This document shows, in pieces, positions 44,419 through 53,785 of a DNA stretch of 64,000 nt. Source of the stretch: Bacillota bacterium (GTDB taxonomy: Bacteria > Bacillota > Clostridia > Christensenellales > SZUA-584); the NCBI GenBank assembly GCA_023397655.1, contig JAEWTW010000030.1:1-64000 (forward strand). The letters are read 5' to 3'. The position numbers and the translations under genes are program-made. The first letter of the stretch is position 1. Every line of letters begins with the position of its first letter. Under the pieces are notes generated by a model. That model made no database searches, was not told where the DNA came from, and saw nothing but the letters and a program-made list of their open reading frames with translations.

Positions 44419-45945
44419 ATGCAAATACTGACCGCGCGGGAAATCGCCAACCGCGTTGAGGACGGCAAAACGCTGGCCGCCAACGGCTTCATCATGGCCG
44501 GAGTGGCCGACGAGCTGTGCGCCGCCATCGAACAGCGGTTCTTGGAAACGGGCCACCCGCGAGACCTCACAATATACAGCGTCACCAGCATCGGAGACGG
44601 CGCCACGCGCGGCCTGAACCGGCTGGCGCACGAGGGTCTGGTGCGCCGCGTCATCGCGGGCCACTGGAACCTGATGCCCGGCCTGCAAAAGTTGGTCGCT
44701 GAGGAGAAGGCGGAAGGGTACAACTTTCCGCAGGATGTGCTCGCCATGCTGCTGCGGGACATCGCGGCGCACCGGCCCGGCCACATCACGCACATCGGGC
44801 TGAACACGTTTGTGGACCCGCGCCTCTCGGGCGGTCGGCTGAACAGCATCTCCAAGGAAGAATTCGTCTCGCTGCTGCAGCTGGACGGTAAGGAATATCT
44901 GTACTACCGCGCCATGCCCATCCATTACGCGCTGCTGCGCGGCACCACGGCGGATAGCTTCGGCAACATCTCGCTGGAGAAAGAAGCGGTCTACGGCGAA
45001 ATCACCGCACTGGCGCAGGCGGTGCACAACTCGGGCGGCGAGGTCTTCGCACAGGTCGGGGCGCTGTCCGACAGTCAGCTGCATCCGCACCGCGTCCGCG
45101 TCCCCGGCATCTATGTCAGCGCTGCCGCCATCGTACCGCATCAGCAGCAGACCGCCGTGTGTGACTACAACCCGGCCTACTCGGGCAACGGTGATCATTC
45201 CGCTGGTTTTGAGCCGCTCCCGCTGGACGAGCGTAAAATTATCGCCCGCCGCGCATCACTGGAGCTGAAAAAAGGCGACATCGTCAACCTCGGCATCGGC
45301 ATGCCGGAGGGCGTCGCTGCCGTCGCCGCGGAGGAGGGCATATCAGACACCTTCACGCTCACCGTGGAATCCGGACATGTGGGCGGCGTGCCCGCAGGCG
45401 GCAAGGAGTTCGGCTGCGTGTCAAACCCGCACGCCGTTTTCGAGCAGTACACCCAGTTCGACTTCTATCACGGCGGCGGTCTCGATCTCGCTGTGCTGGG
45501 TTTGGCGCAGGTGGACGGCACGGGAAATATCAACGTATCCAAGTTCGGGCCGCGCATTGCAGGCTGCGGCGGCTTCATCGGCATCACGCAAACGGCAAAG
45601 GAGATCATATTCTGCGGCACGTTCACCGCCAAGGGTCTCAGAACCTCGGTTTCCGGCGGCAAACTGGTCATCCATCAGGAGGGCAGCGTCAAAAAGTTTA
45701 TACGCGAGGTCGAGCAGATCACGTTCAGCGCGGCGCAGGCGCTCAAAACAGGCCGCTCCGTCAAATACGTCACCGAACGCGCGGTGTTCACGCTGACTGA
45801 AAAAGGCTTACGGCTGGACGAAGTCGCACCCGGCGTAGATATCCAGCGGGACATACTAGATCAGATGAACTTTCCGCCCATCGTAGAGGGCGTGCGCGAA
45901 ATGGACGCGCGTATATTCGATGAAAAGAGGATGGGTTTAATATGA
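44419..45945 (+). CDS. Acyl-CoA:carboxylate CoA-transferase, family I (propionate/acetate CoA-transferase-like)
   Basis: 508 aa fused alpha-beta CoA-transferase, the single-chain form (Pct/YdiF type). The second half has GDIVNLGIGMPEGVAAVAAEEG and the active-site Glu in LTVESGHVGGVP; the first half has LAANGFIMAGVADEL. Such enzymes move CoA between short-chain acids such as acetate, propionate, lactate or butyrate during fermentation. The exact acids cannot be read. GGAGGAATGACAGC precedes ATG 44419. The stop overlaps the pdp start (ATGA). Confidence 0.9.
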   Translation: MQILTAREIANRVEDGKTLAANGFIMAGVADELCAAIEQRFLETGHPRDLTIYSVTSIGDGATRGLNRLAHEGLVRRVIAGHWNLMPGLQKLVAEEKAEGYNFPQDVLAMLLRDIAAHRPGHITHIGLNTFVDPRLSGGRLNSISKEEFVSLLQLDGKEYLYYRAMPIHYALLRGTTADSFGNISLEKEAVYGEITALAQAVHNSGGEVFAQVGALSDSQLHPHRVRVPGIYVSAAAIVPHQQQTAVCDYNPAYSGNGDHSAGFEPLPLDERKIIARRASLELKKGDIVNLGIGMPEGVAAVAAEEGISDTFTLTVESGHVGGVPAGGKEFGCVSNPHAVFEQYTQFDFYHGGGLDLAVLGLAQVDGTGNINVSKFGPRIAGCGGFIGITQTAKEIIFCGTFTAKGLRTSVSGGKLVIHQEGSVKKFIREVEQITFSAAQALKTGRSVKYVTERAVFTLTEKGLRLDEVAPGVDIQRDILDQMNFPPIVEGVREMDARIFDEKRMGLI

Positions 45946-47246
45946 ACATGTACCATATCATTGCGAAGAAACGGGACGGCGGCAAGCTCTCCGCCGAGGA
46001 GATCGGTTACTTCATCCACGGCTACGTCGCAGGCGAGGTGCCGGACTATCAGGCGTCCGCGCTGCTGATGGCCATGTTTATCCGCGGTCTGGACGATGAG
46101 GAAACAGCCCAACTCACCCAGGCCATGACGGATTCCGGCGACAAGGCCGATCTGTCGTCGCTCGGCACCGTGGCCGATAAACACTCCACCGGCGGCGTCG
46201 CGGATACCACCACACTGATTGTGGTTCCTCTCGTCTGCGCTTGCGGCCTCAAGGTCGCCAAGATGTCCGGCCGCGGCCTCGGTCACACGGGCGGCACGCT
46301 GGATAAGCTGGAATCCATCCCCGGCGTCACCGTTGCGCTCTCAATGGACCGCTTTATGGAGCAGGTGCGCAGCATCGGCGGCGCGGTGATGGGGCAGACG
46401 ATGAGCCTGTGTCCGGCAGACAAGATGCTGTACGCCCTGCGCGATGTCACGGCCACGGTGGAAAGCATCCCGCTCATCGCCAGCAGCATCATGAGCAAGA
46501 AGCTGGCCTCCGGCGCTGACGTGATTGTGCTGGATGTCAAAACGGGCAGCGGCGCGTTCATGACGGATGCAAACGATGCGCGGGCGCTCGCCAAAGCGAT
46601 GGTCTCCATCGGCCAAAGCGCAGGCCGCAAAATTTCCGCCATCATCAGCGACATGAGCCAGCCGCTCGGCTGCGCGGTGGGCAACTCGCTCGAGGTCATC
46701 GAAGCCATCGACGTGCTCTCCGGCCGCGCGGATGGGGATCTGCTCACCGTCTCAATGGCACTGGCCACTAAGCTCTTATGCTTGGGAAATATCGCATCCA
46801 GCGAAGTAGAGGCACGTTCCCTGCTGGAAGACGCGCTGCACAGCGGCCGTGCGCTCGCCAAGCTGGGTGAGATCATCGCGGCGCAGGGCGGCGACGCCCA
46901 CGTCGTGCAAGACACAGCGTTGATGCCGCGTGCCCGTATTATCCACACGCTTGCCGCCGAAGCGGACGGCGTCATCAGCAGCATGGACTGCCGCGGCCTC
47001 GGCGAAGCCGCCGGAGCGCTCGGCGCCGGGCGCGTCACGAAAGAGGATGTGATCGACCCCGCTGTGGGCTTCATCGTCAAAAAGCGCATCGGCGATCAAG
47101 TCTCCAAGGGAGACGCGCTTTTTGAGATACACGCCAACAACGAAGCCAAACTGAAAGAAGCCCTCCGCAGCCTTCCGCTCTGTATCACAATCTCAGACAG
47201 CGCCCAAATTCCTGAGCTGATACTGGACGGCGGATCATGTGGATAA
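45942..47246 (+). CDS. pdp: Pyrimidine-nucleoside phosphorylase
   Basis: 434 aa. Phosphorolysis of uridine or thymidine to base plus (deoxy)ribose 1-phosphate, for salvage and pentose use. Landmarks are phosphate-binding KHSTGGVADTTTL, the signature SGRGLGHTGGTLDKLES and LDVKTGSGAFM. It is coupled to the CoA-transferase by a 4 nt overlap. Its stop codon lies within a consensus DnaA box (47238-47246). Confidence 0.94.
   Translation: MNMYHIIAKKRDGGKLSAEEIGYFIHGYVAGEVPDYQASALLMAMFIRGLDDEETAQLTQAMTDSGDKADLSSLGTVADKHSTGGVADTTTLIVVPLVCACGLKVAKMSGRGLGHTGGTLDKLESIPGVTVALSMDRFMEQVRSIGGAVMGQTMSLCPADKMLYALRDVTATVESIPLIASSIMSKKLASGADVIVLDVKTGSGAFMTDANDARALAKAMVSIGQSAGRKISAIISDMSQPLGCAVGNSLEVIEAIDVLSGRADGDLLTVSMALATKLLCLGNIASSEVEARSLLEDALHSGRALAKLGEIIAAQGGDAHVVQDTALMPRARIIHTLAAEADGVISSMDCRGLGEAAGALGAGRVTKEDVIDPAVGFIVKKRIGDQVSKGDALFEIHANNEAKLKEALRSLPLCITISDSAQIPELILDGGSCG
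47238..47246 (+). promoter_or_regulatory. Consensus DnaA box at the end of pdp
   Basis: TGTGGATAA (reverse of TTATCCACA); a weaker TGTGGACAG follows 4 nt later. It is about 1.6 kb upstream of the dnaA-proximal boxes. Confidence 0.5.
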
Positions 47247-47438
47247 CATGTGGACAGTGTGCATAAGTATTGTTATAAGCTGCGACTTTTCGGGTCAAAA
47301 GCTGAGGTATTGATGTTAATACCGCCTTTTCAACCTGAAATACCGTCGAAATAAGTCGGTTATTAATATAAACGTAAATAAATCGTAATAAATTAAATAT
47401 TTCTGTCCATTTTCGCCTCTGCAGCGCTCATACGCAAA

Positions 47439-47467
47439 TTGTGCTCGTCTGCGCCCGTCTTTATAAT
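47439..47467 (+). promoter_or_regulatory. Predicted promoter of the NlpC/P60-like gene
   Basis: -35 TTGTGC (47439-47444), 17 nt, -10 TATAAT (47462-47467), 29 nt before the ATG. Confidence 0.6.
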
Positions 47468-47496
47468 GGAAACATAGAATAAACAATGGGGCGCAA

Positions 47497-48693
47497 ATGG
47501 CGAAAAAACTGGCGATGCTGCTAACGGCAGCGGTGCTGCTGCTGAATCTCTGTCCCGTCGCGGCTCAGGCTTCAGGCGACAGCGGTATACTCAAAATTGG
47601 CGATCAGGACGAATATGTTTCCGAGCTGCAGGAGCGGCTCTTTGATCTTGGCTATCTTTCCGGCCTGCCCACGGGCTTTTTCGGCACCGTCACCCAACAG
47701 GCCATCATCGAATATCAGCAGGACCACAACTTAAAGGCGGACGGCAAAGCCGGCCCGCAAACGCTGCTTTCCATCATGGGAAGCCATTTTTCGCTGCCGT
47801 CAGACAGGCTCGCAAGCGGCGTCTCGGATGTTGACGCATGCTGCCCCGGAGACAAGGGCAGCGCTGTGGCCGCACTGCAGCAGCGGCTGTCCGAGCTGGA
47901 ATACTACGGATACGGCAGCATCACAGGCTACTATGGGCCGGTCACCAAGCGGGCGGTGGAGCGCTTTCAGCGTACCAACGGCTTGGCTGCCGACGGCATC
48001 GCCGGTACGGATACGCTCGCTCTGCTGTCGTCCGACGAAGCGCGTTTCTTCTGCCTCTATCCGGGGGACCGCGGCAGCGACGTCAAATCGCTGCAGCGGC
48101 GCCTATCTGAGCTGGGGTATTTTCAAGGCACGGTCACGGGTTTTTTCGGATCGGTCACGCAAAAGGCGCTGATAGAGTTTCAGGCGCAAAGCGGCCTTTC
48201 AACGGATGCCCAGGCCGGAAAGAATACGCGCGCGCTGCTTTATTCCGGGCTCGCGCCCCGGTGGGACCAAGTTTCCCGGATGTCCGGCGCAGTTTCATCC
48301 ACAACTGCAGACGCATCGGTGGATAAAATGCTGAAGTTTGCAAACGCGCTGACGGATAAGAAATATGTCTATCAGGCGGAGGGGCCGGGCGCATTCGACG
48401 CTTCGGGTTTTGTCCGTTACGTGCTGCGTTATATGGGCATCGCCGTGCCGCGACAGAGTGCCGACGCGCTGTCCTCCACGGACAAATGGGTCAAAATCAC
48501 CAATGTCAGCGCGCTTTTGCCCGGAGATCTGCTGTTTTTTAAGTCCGATGGCAGCACAAAAATCAGCCACACCGGCATATATCTCGGTGAGGATGAGTTT
48601 ATCCATGCTAGTTCCAGCGCCGGTTGCGTACGTCTCAGCCGCCTGTCCGGTTATTACGCGTCCCGTTTCAGTGTTGCCCGCCGCGTTTTTTGA
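47497..48693 (+). CDS. Secreted protein with three peptidoglycan-binding repeats and an inactive-looking NlpC/P60 domain
   Basis: 398 aa. A signal peptide (about 1-25) is followed by three PG_binding_1 repeats (starting at about residues 34, 118 and 195, each with a [LR]QxRLxxLxY core) and a C-terminal NlpC/P60 fold from about residue 270. The fold keeps SHTGIYLGEDEFIHAS (His region) and LLPGDLLFF. At the catalytic Cys position it reads GAFDASGFVRYV instead of FDCSGFV: codon GCT at 48400-48402, residue 302. It probably binds the cell wall without cutting it. No sequence break suggests a pseudogene. Confidence 0.85.
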   Translation: MAKKLAMLLTAAVLLLNLCPVAAQASGDSGILKIGDQDEYVSELQERLFDLGYLSGLPTGFFGTVTQQAIIEYQQDHNLKADGKAGPQTLLSIMGSHFSLPSDRLASGVSDVDACCPGDKGSAVAALQQRLSELEYYGYGSITGYYGPVTKRAVERFQRTNGLAADGIAGTDTLALLSSDEARFFCLYPGDRGSDVKSLQRRLSELGYFQGTVTGFFGSVTQKALIEFQAQSGLSTDAQAGKNTRALLYSGLAPRWDQVSRMSGAVSSTTADASVDKMLKFANALTDKKYVYQAEGPGAFDASGFVRYVLRYMGIAVPRQSADALSSTDKWVKITNVSALLPGDLLFFKSDGSTKISHTGIYLGEDEFIHASSSAGCVRLSRLSGYYASRFSVARRVF

Positions 48694-48764
48694 TCAAATG
48701 TCCTTCCCTTATGGTTCCATAAACAGGGTGAACCTGACATTTTTTCTTTTTTTGCGCCTTCCGC

Positions 48765-48793
48765 TTGAGCCTCTATGCGGTTTGTGATAGAAT
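48765..48793 (+). promoter_or_regulatory. Predicted dnaA promoter
   Basis: -35 TTGAGC (48765-48770), 17 nt, -10 TAGAAT (48788-48793). DnaA boxes lie just downstream, which fits autoregulation. Confidence 0.6.
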
Positions 48794-48816
48794 ATAAAAG
48801 CAGTAAGAAACGCTCA

Positions 48817-48851
48817 ACTTATCCACAATGTGTGGATAAGTTGGTGGATAA
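48817..48851. promoter_or_regulatory. DnaA-box cluster upstream of dnaA (oriC, upstream part)
   Basis: Consensus TTATCCACA (48819-48827) and, inverted, TGTGGATAA (48831-48839), then GGTGGATAA (48843-48851, one mismatch). The first two form a palindrome with 12 bp arms (AACTTATCCACA / TGTGGATAAGTT) around ATG. Confidence 0.85.
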
Positions 48852-48923
48852 AGCAGCGGGTTACAGTGGTTTAGCGCGTATTATGTGCGTTATTATCTTT
48901 TTTTTTCTATAGAGGTGCGTGGC

Positions 48924-50282
48924 GTGGACACATTTTTAGCGATTTGGGAAAAGTCTTTGGAAATACTCAAGCAGGAACTGGCTAGCGTCCGCTATGACAC
49001 GTGGATCAAAACGCTTTCTCCCGTCAAACGAGTGAATTCCGACTTCTATTTCCAGACGCTCAATCCTGTTCACAAGGAGCTGGTGGAAAAAAGTTACCGC
49101 AACCTGATCGTCAACGCCATGACCATCACAGCAGACATGCTGGACTACAACGATAACGTCAACGTGCATTTTGTGGACAGCGAGGAGGCGGCCAAGTTCC
49201 GCCAGCCCGCGCCCAGCGTCAATGAAGTTCAAAGCAGCGCGCGTTCCATGCTCAACCCCACCTACACGTTCGACACGTTTGTGGTGGGCAGCTCCAACGA
49301 ATTTGCGCACGCTGCGGCCGTCGCCGTCGCCGAGAACCCGGGGCACACCTACAACCCGCTGTTCATATACGGAAAAACAGGCCTTGGCAAAACGCATTTG
49401 ATGCAGGCCATTGCCAATTACATCACCGATCAGGACCCGGCGGCCACCGTCATGTTCGTCAAAAGCGAACCCTTTCTGAACGACCTCATCACCGCCATCC
49501 GTACCTCGAAAACGGAGGACTTTAGGAGACGTTACCGCAAGGCGGACGTGCTGCTCATCGACGATATTCAGTTCATCGCCGGCAAGGAGAGCACGCAGGA
49601 GGAGTTTTTCCATACCTTCAACGATCTCTACGAGAACAACAAGCAGATCATACTGTCGTCGGACAAGCCTCCCAAGGAGATTAACAAGCTGGAGGAGCGT
49701 CTTCAGTCGCGCTTTGAGGGTGGTCTGATCGCCGACATACAGCCGCCCAACTACGAAACCAAGCTCGCCATACTGATGAAGAAAGCCAAGGACATCACCG
49801 CTAAAAACGGCCTCAAGTGCGACATCAGCCACGAAATACTGGACCTCATTGCCACCAAGGTGTCGTCCAATATCCGTTCGCTGGAAGGCGCTTTGAAGAA
49901 GATCATCGCGTACACGGCGCTTAACGGCCGCTCGCCCAATCTGATGGAGGCCGAGATTGCGATACGCGATTTTCTGACGTCCACCACCACCCGGCGCATC
50001 ACGCCCAAGCAGATACTGCAGACGGTGTGCGAATACTACGAGATATCCGAAGAAGAGATTTCGAGCAACAAAAAGAACCAGAGCGTCGCCTATCCGCGCC
50101 AGGTCGCCATGTATCTGACCCGGCGGCTGATGGACATGTCATACAAGGCCATCGCCGAGTTCTACGGCAAGAGCGACCATACGACAGTCAAGCATGCATA
50201 CGAGAAGATAGAGAAGGAGATAGCGGCCAACTTCGAAACGAAGATACTTGTGGATGACTTCATTGCAAAGCTGAAGGATTAG
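48924..50282 (+). CDS. dnaA: Chromosomal replication initiator DnaA
   Basis: 452 aa. Domain I is at about 1-80. The AAA+ domain starts with NPTYTFDTFVVGSSNEFAHAA and has the Walker A FIYGKTGLGKTHLMQA and Walker B VLLIDDIQFIAGKE. The C-terminal DNA-binding domain has the signature YPRQVAMYLTRRLMDMSYKAIAEFYGKSDHTTVKHA, read here only as RQVAMYLTRRL and GKSDHTTVKHA. GTG 48924 is chosen because GAGGTG lies upstream and domain I begins there (DTFLAIWEKSLEIL). DnaA boxes flank the gene on both sides. Confidence 0.97.
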   Translation: MDTFLAIWEKSLEILKQELASVRYDTWIKTLSPVKRVNSDFYFQTLNPVHKELVEKSYRNLIVNAMTITADMLDYNDNVNVHFVDSEEAAKFRQPAPSVNEVQSSARSMLNPTYTFDTFVVGSSNEFAHAAAVAVAENPGHTYNPLFIYGKTGLGKTHLMQAIANYITDQDPAATVMFVKSEPFLNDLITAIRTSKTEDFRRRYRKADVLLIDDIQFIAGKESTQEEFFHTFNDLYENNKQIILSSDKPPKEINKLEERLQSRFEGGLIADIQPPNYETKLAILMKKAKDITAKNGLKCDISHEILDLIATKVSSNIRSLEGALKKIIAYTALNGRSPNLMEAEIAIRDFLTSTTTRRITPKQILQTVCEYYEISEEEISSNKKNQSVAYPRQVAMYLTRRLMDMSYKAIAEFYGKSDHTTVKHAYEKIEKEIAANFETKILVDDFIAKLKD

Positions 50283-50524
50283 GTGGATAAGTTGTTGATA
50301 CTTTGTAAATCGTATTTCACGGGCTTACAGCTTGTCCCCCTCGTATCAACAGCCTTCTCGCCCGTGCCCCACTTTTGAGACGAGACTTGTCCCAGACAAA
50401 AATCGCATGACGACCGCAAAAAGTGAGGTTTTCCACATTATCAACATATACTACTGCGACTAATACTATCTAATAAACTGGAATTACCGCCTCTCATGGC
50501 GCAGCATATCTAAGGAGCGAAGAA
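50282..50524. other. dnaA-dnaN intergenic region, probable oriC downstream part
   Basis: 243 bp. It contains GGTGGATAA (50282-50290), TTTTCCACA (50429-50437) and TTATCAACA (50438-50446), each one mismatch from the DnaA-box consensus. An AT-rich stretch follows (50447-50485) and could serve as the unwinding element. The layout resembles Bacillus bipartite origins with boxes on both sides of dnaA. Confidence 0.7.
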
Positions 50525-51631
50525 ATGAGGATACTTTGTAACAAAAGCGAACTGCAAAAAAGCGTCAACACCGTCGTCAAAGCAGTGCCGATAAAATCAC
50601 CCGTCTACCTGCTGGAAGGAATCCGCATACAGGCGAAGGACGATAAGCTGACGCTGTACGGCAGCGACGGGACGCTGTCCATCAAGTGCACGCAGGAAGC
50701 GAGCGTATTGGAACCGGGTGAAGTGGTACTGACAGCCCGCCTGTTCAGTGAGCTTCTTTCCAAATTCGATGAGTGTGAAATTACGCTCTATACGGAAGGC
50801 AACAACGTCGTGATGGAATGCGGCCCCTCGCGCACCACGCTATGCTTCATGAGCGCCGAGCAGTATCCGGCTTTTCCGGAATACGACAAATCCCGGGCGA
50901 TCATGCTGCTGTCCCGCCAGCTGGTCTCCATGGTCAGCCAGACGGTGTTTGCCACCTCAGTCAGCGAAGACAAGCCGATACTGACCGGAATACTGCTGGA
51001 ATACGAGAGCGGCCGGTTCAAAATGGTGGCGCTAGACGGTTACCGTCTTGCGATAAGGCAGGAGAACATTCCGGTGGAGATCAGCGTCAACGACGTGGTG
51101 GTGCCCGCCAAATCGATGCGTGAGGTGGCACACATCATTCCGGACGACGACACCGCCGTCAGCATTTACGTTTCGGAAAATATGATCAGCGTGATGTGCG
51201 GCAGCGTTGAGATCGTTACACGCGTGCTGCAGGGCGACTACGTCAAATACAAGAGCATACTGCCGACTGATCACGCCTCAAGGATGATCATCGCGCGGCA
51301 TTCGCTGCTCAGCAGCTTAGAGCGTGCCAGCATACTCGCGCGGCAGTCTAAAACAAACCTTGTCAATCTGAAGATAGAGAAGGATATGCTGACGATCACG
51401 TCGGATTCCGAGGTGGGCAAGGTGCGTGAGCAGGTGGGAATCAGCCTGACAGGAAAGAACCTGGATATCGCGTTCAATGCGCGCTATCTGCTTGATGTGC
51501 TCAAAGAGGTGGATGACGACGAGATCGTGATGGATTTCAATACCAGCATCAGCCCATGCGTCATACATCCGCTCAAAGGCGACAGCTATCTGTATCTGGT
51601 GCTGCCGGTGAAGACGAACACCGTCAATTAA
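50525..51631 (+). CDS. dnaN: DNA polymerase III sliding clamp (beta subunit)
   Basis: 368 aa, three homologous clamp domains of about 120 residues each. It starts MRILCNKSELQKSVNTVVKAVP and has the family stretches KDDKLTLYGSDGTLSIKC and, near the C-terminus, ISPCVIHPLKGDSYLYLVLPV. It forms a ring dimer that tethers the replicative polymerase. It follows dnaA as usual near origins. The 3' end overlaps the convergent TVP38 gene by 8 nt. No recF is seen downstream. Confidence 0.97.
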   Translation: MRILCNKSELQKSVNTVVKAVPIKSPVYLLEGIRIQAKDDKLTLYGSDGTLSIKCTQEASVLEPGEVVLTARLFSELLSKFDECEITLYTEGNNVVMECGPSRTTLCFMSAEQYPAFPEYDKSRAIMLLSRQLVSMVSQTVFATSVSEDKPILTGILLEYESGRFKMVALDGYRLAIRQENIPVEISVNDVVVPAKSMREVAHIIPDDDTAVSIYVSENMISVMCGSVEIVTRVLQGDYVKYKSILPTDHASRMIIARHSLLSSLERASILARQSKTNLVNLKIEKDMLTITSDSEVGKVREQVGISLTGKNLDIAFNARYLLDVLKEVDDDEIVMDFNTSISPCVIHPLKGDSYLYLVLPVKTNTVN

Positions 51632-52346
51632 CGCCGCTTTTTTTGTGAGACAGCTTATTGATCAGAACATGAACGCGCTCCTCAATCTGGGGCGCGTATT
51701 TTATTGCGAAGAAGAGCAAAGCCAGGCAGGCAACGCCGAAAACGATCCATATCCAAAGGGGGATGGTGACGGAAATCATGCCCGCACCCAGCAGCGCGGA
51801 AACCAGCAGCCCCCAGGGGCGCGTCAGCACCATCACCAGCGCAAAAGTGCGGAAGCGCATCGCGGTGATGCCCGCGATCAGGCACAGCATGTCGTCCGGG
51901 AAGACGGGCAGCAGAAAAAGCAGTATAAGCACGATAAGCTGACGGGAGGAAACGGTGCTGAAGTACTTGTCCACAACATTCTTTCCCAGTATGCGCTCCA
52001 CGAGCGGCCGTCCAAAGGCCTTACCGAGCAGAAAAGCGCACAGCGAACCCAGCACCACGGCAATCAGCGAAATCAGAAAGCCCTGCCAGAAGCCGAAAAG
52101 TATGCCGCCCATCAGCGTGGTCAGATTGCCGGGGATGGGTGAGATGATCACCTGCATGAACTGCAGCCCAAAGTAGACAACCGGAGCCCAGCCGTTGAAG
52201 GAACTGATGTACGCCTTCATGGTTTCGCGGCTTTCAAATACGGCAAACCAGCCGTTGTTTTTGCCGATAATATAAAGGACAACCGCTGCAGCGATGATCA
52301 GCAGCAATACGATGCCCCAGATGATTTGTGTTTTGTTCAGCTTCAT
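51624..52346 (-). CDS. TVP38/TMEM64 family membrane protein
   Basis: 240 aa with about five to six membrane segments. The family core appears as VIISPIPGNLTTLMGGILFGFWQGFLIS, read as SPIPGNLTTLMGG then ALLGKAFGRPLVE (FLLGKAFGRPLVE), and LLPVFPDDMLCLIAGIT. The SNARE-associated/DedA-like fold is proposed to act in lipid scrambling or transport. The role in this organism is unknown. It is convergent with dnaN. Confidence 0.85.
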   Translation of the reverse strand: MKLNKTQIIWGIVLLLIIAAAVVLYIIGKNNGWFAVFESRETMKAYISSFNGWAPVVYFGLQFMQVIISPIPGNLTTLMGGILFGFWQGFLISLIAVVLGSLCAFLLGKAFGRPLVERILGKNVVDKYFSTVSSRQLIVLILLFLLPVFPDDMLCLIAGITAMRFRTFALVMVLTRPWGLLVSALLGAGMISVTIPLWIWIVFGVACLALLFFAIKYAPQIEERVHVLINKLSHKKSGVN

Positions 52347-52440
52347 GCCGCAAATTATATCACAGATAGGCGCGGCGGCACATCAAATTTTTGTGAATTC
52401 CCGGCACGGCGGGTCATCCGCAGCGCCGGGAATAAAAATG

Positions 52441-53151
52441 CTAAACGTGTGCGGGCAGAAGGTAGGACGCATTGTCCCTGATAAAGCTCATCACCGTTTC
52501 AAAAATCAGGCGATGACCTTCGCTGTTGGGATGAATACCGTCCGAGCAGATGAGATTGACAAATTCGCGGCTCTTCAGAAAAGCGCGGCGCACATCGATA
52601 CAGGCGATGTCGCGTTTGCGGGCGATGTATTGCAGGCAGTTCGAATACCGTTCCTGCCACCAGTAGATACGCCAGACATCCTTGAGCCACTTCAATATGT
52701 TAACTCCCTTGTCGCGGTCGCTGTTGGTAAACCATTTGAAATAGCTGTCGGCGTAGATGGGCGGCAGCGTCGTGAGCACCGGCGTCTTGCTGTTGGCCTG
52801 AACGTAGTCCAGCATCTGATTGATGCTTTTTTCAAAAACGTCCAGCGGCGTATTGGGAATGTGGTCTTTCATCGGGTCGCTGGCGATGTCATCCCAGCGA
52901 AAATCGCAGTCGTTGCCGCCAAATTCGATCACCACGATGTCCGGATCGTACTTTTCCATCTTGGATTCCAGCTGTTTTTGCCCCTGTATCACCGTCGATC
53001 CGAACTTGGATGCATTGATCATCTCAGCGTTAACGGATTCGGAAAGCAACGTGAAAAAACAATCCTTGAGCAGCGTATACTTTTTCTTTTCCTCATCGAG
53101 AATGACGCCCTTAGACAGCGAATCTCCTACTACCAGTATTTTTTTCTGCAT
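52441..53151 (-). CDS. SGNH/GDSL-family hydrolase
   Basis: 236 aa. Block I is KKILVVGDSLSKG with the nucleophile Ser, block III VIEFGGNDCDF with Gly/Asn, and block V CSDGIHPNSEGHRL with the Asp-x-x-His pair. Such enzymes are esterases or lipases of varied substrates; a large Trp/Tyr-rich insert (WLKDVWRIYWWQERYS) is characteristic of this one. ATG 53151 is preceded by GGAAGGAG. It lies 46 nt after the TetR gene on the same strand and is probably controlled by it. Confidence 0.88.
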   Translation of the reverse strand: MQKKILVVGDSLSKGVILDEEKKKYTLLKDCFFTLLSESVNAEMINASKFGSTVIQGQKQLESKMEKYDPDIVVIEFGGNDCDFRWDDIASDPMKDHIPNTPLDVFEKSINQMLDYVQANSKTPVLTTLPPIYADSYFKWFTNSDRDKGVNILKWLKDVWRIYWWQERYSNCLQYIARKRDIACIDVRRAFLKSREFVNLICSDGIHPNSEGHRLIFETVMSFIRDNASYLLPAHV

Positions 53152-53197
53152 GAACTCCTTCCTTTCTCGATATAAATATAATTCATTTGTCCGTTTT

Positions 53198-53761
53198 TTA
53201 AACATTTTCGGCGATATGCGCGCAGATTTCCCGTTCTCGGATATCGGTAGAGCCCATCGCCCGGCGCAGAATGACGCTGTCCAACGAAACGAAAAAGGCG
53301 TCCGTCACAGAACGGGAGGAGGCACAGCCGATTTTGAGCAGACCCGCTTCCGTCATCGTGCGCCATTTGGACTGACGGTCGCTCAGCATCTTGCGAATCG
53401 TCTCGTTGCCGAGTATTGCGTCGGCCAGCAAACAGATGTGCAGCCGGCATTTGTCCGTGGTGCTGAAAACCAGCGAAAAAAGGCGTACCAGCGCGTCAGG
53501 CAGCGGCATGCCGGGTGATACCTCGTCGATCCACAAAAACAGGCTGTCCGTCACCTCCGACAGATGAAACTCCGTCACCTCGTAGATCAGATGATCCTTG
53601 GAGGGATAGTAGTAAGACACCGTCCCCTTGGAGAGCTTCACCGTTTTGGCGATGTCCGAAATGCTGGTGGCGTGGACGCCATGGTTGCAAAAGAGCTCTG
53701 AAGCGGTCTTCAGTATGCTCAGCCGGTTGTCTTCGAATTGAGTTGAAAGCTTTTTCGACAT
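53198..53761 (-). CDS. TetR family transcriptional regulator
   Basis: 187 aa. The N-terminal helix-turn-helix appears as ILKTASELFCNHGVHATSISDIAKTVKLSKGTVSYYYPSKDHLI, read as ASELFCNHGVHATSISDIA followed by LSKGTVSYYYPSKDHL. The C-terminal ligand domain has no specific match. It precedes the SGNH hydrolase gene, the likely target. A perfect 7-2-7 inverted repeat 25 nt upstream of its start is a good candidate operator. Confidence 0.9.
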   Translation of the reverse strand: MSKKLSTQFEDNRLSILKTASELFCNHGVHATSISDIAKTVKLSKGTVSYYYPSKDHLIYEVTEFHLSEVTDSLFLWIDEVSPGMPLPDALVRLFSLVFSTTDKCRLHICLLADAILGNETIRKMLSDRQSKWRTMTEAGLLKIGCASSRSVTDAFFVSLDSVILRRAMGSTDIREREICAHIAENV

Positions 53762-53785
53762 GATGCCACCCTGATTTCACGATTA

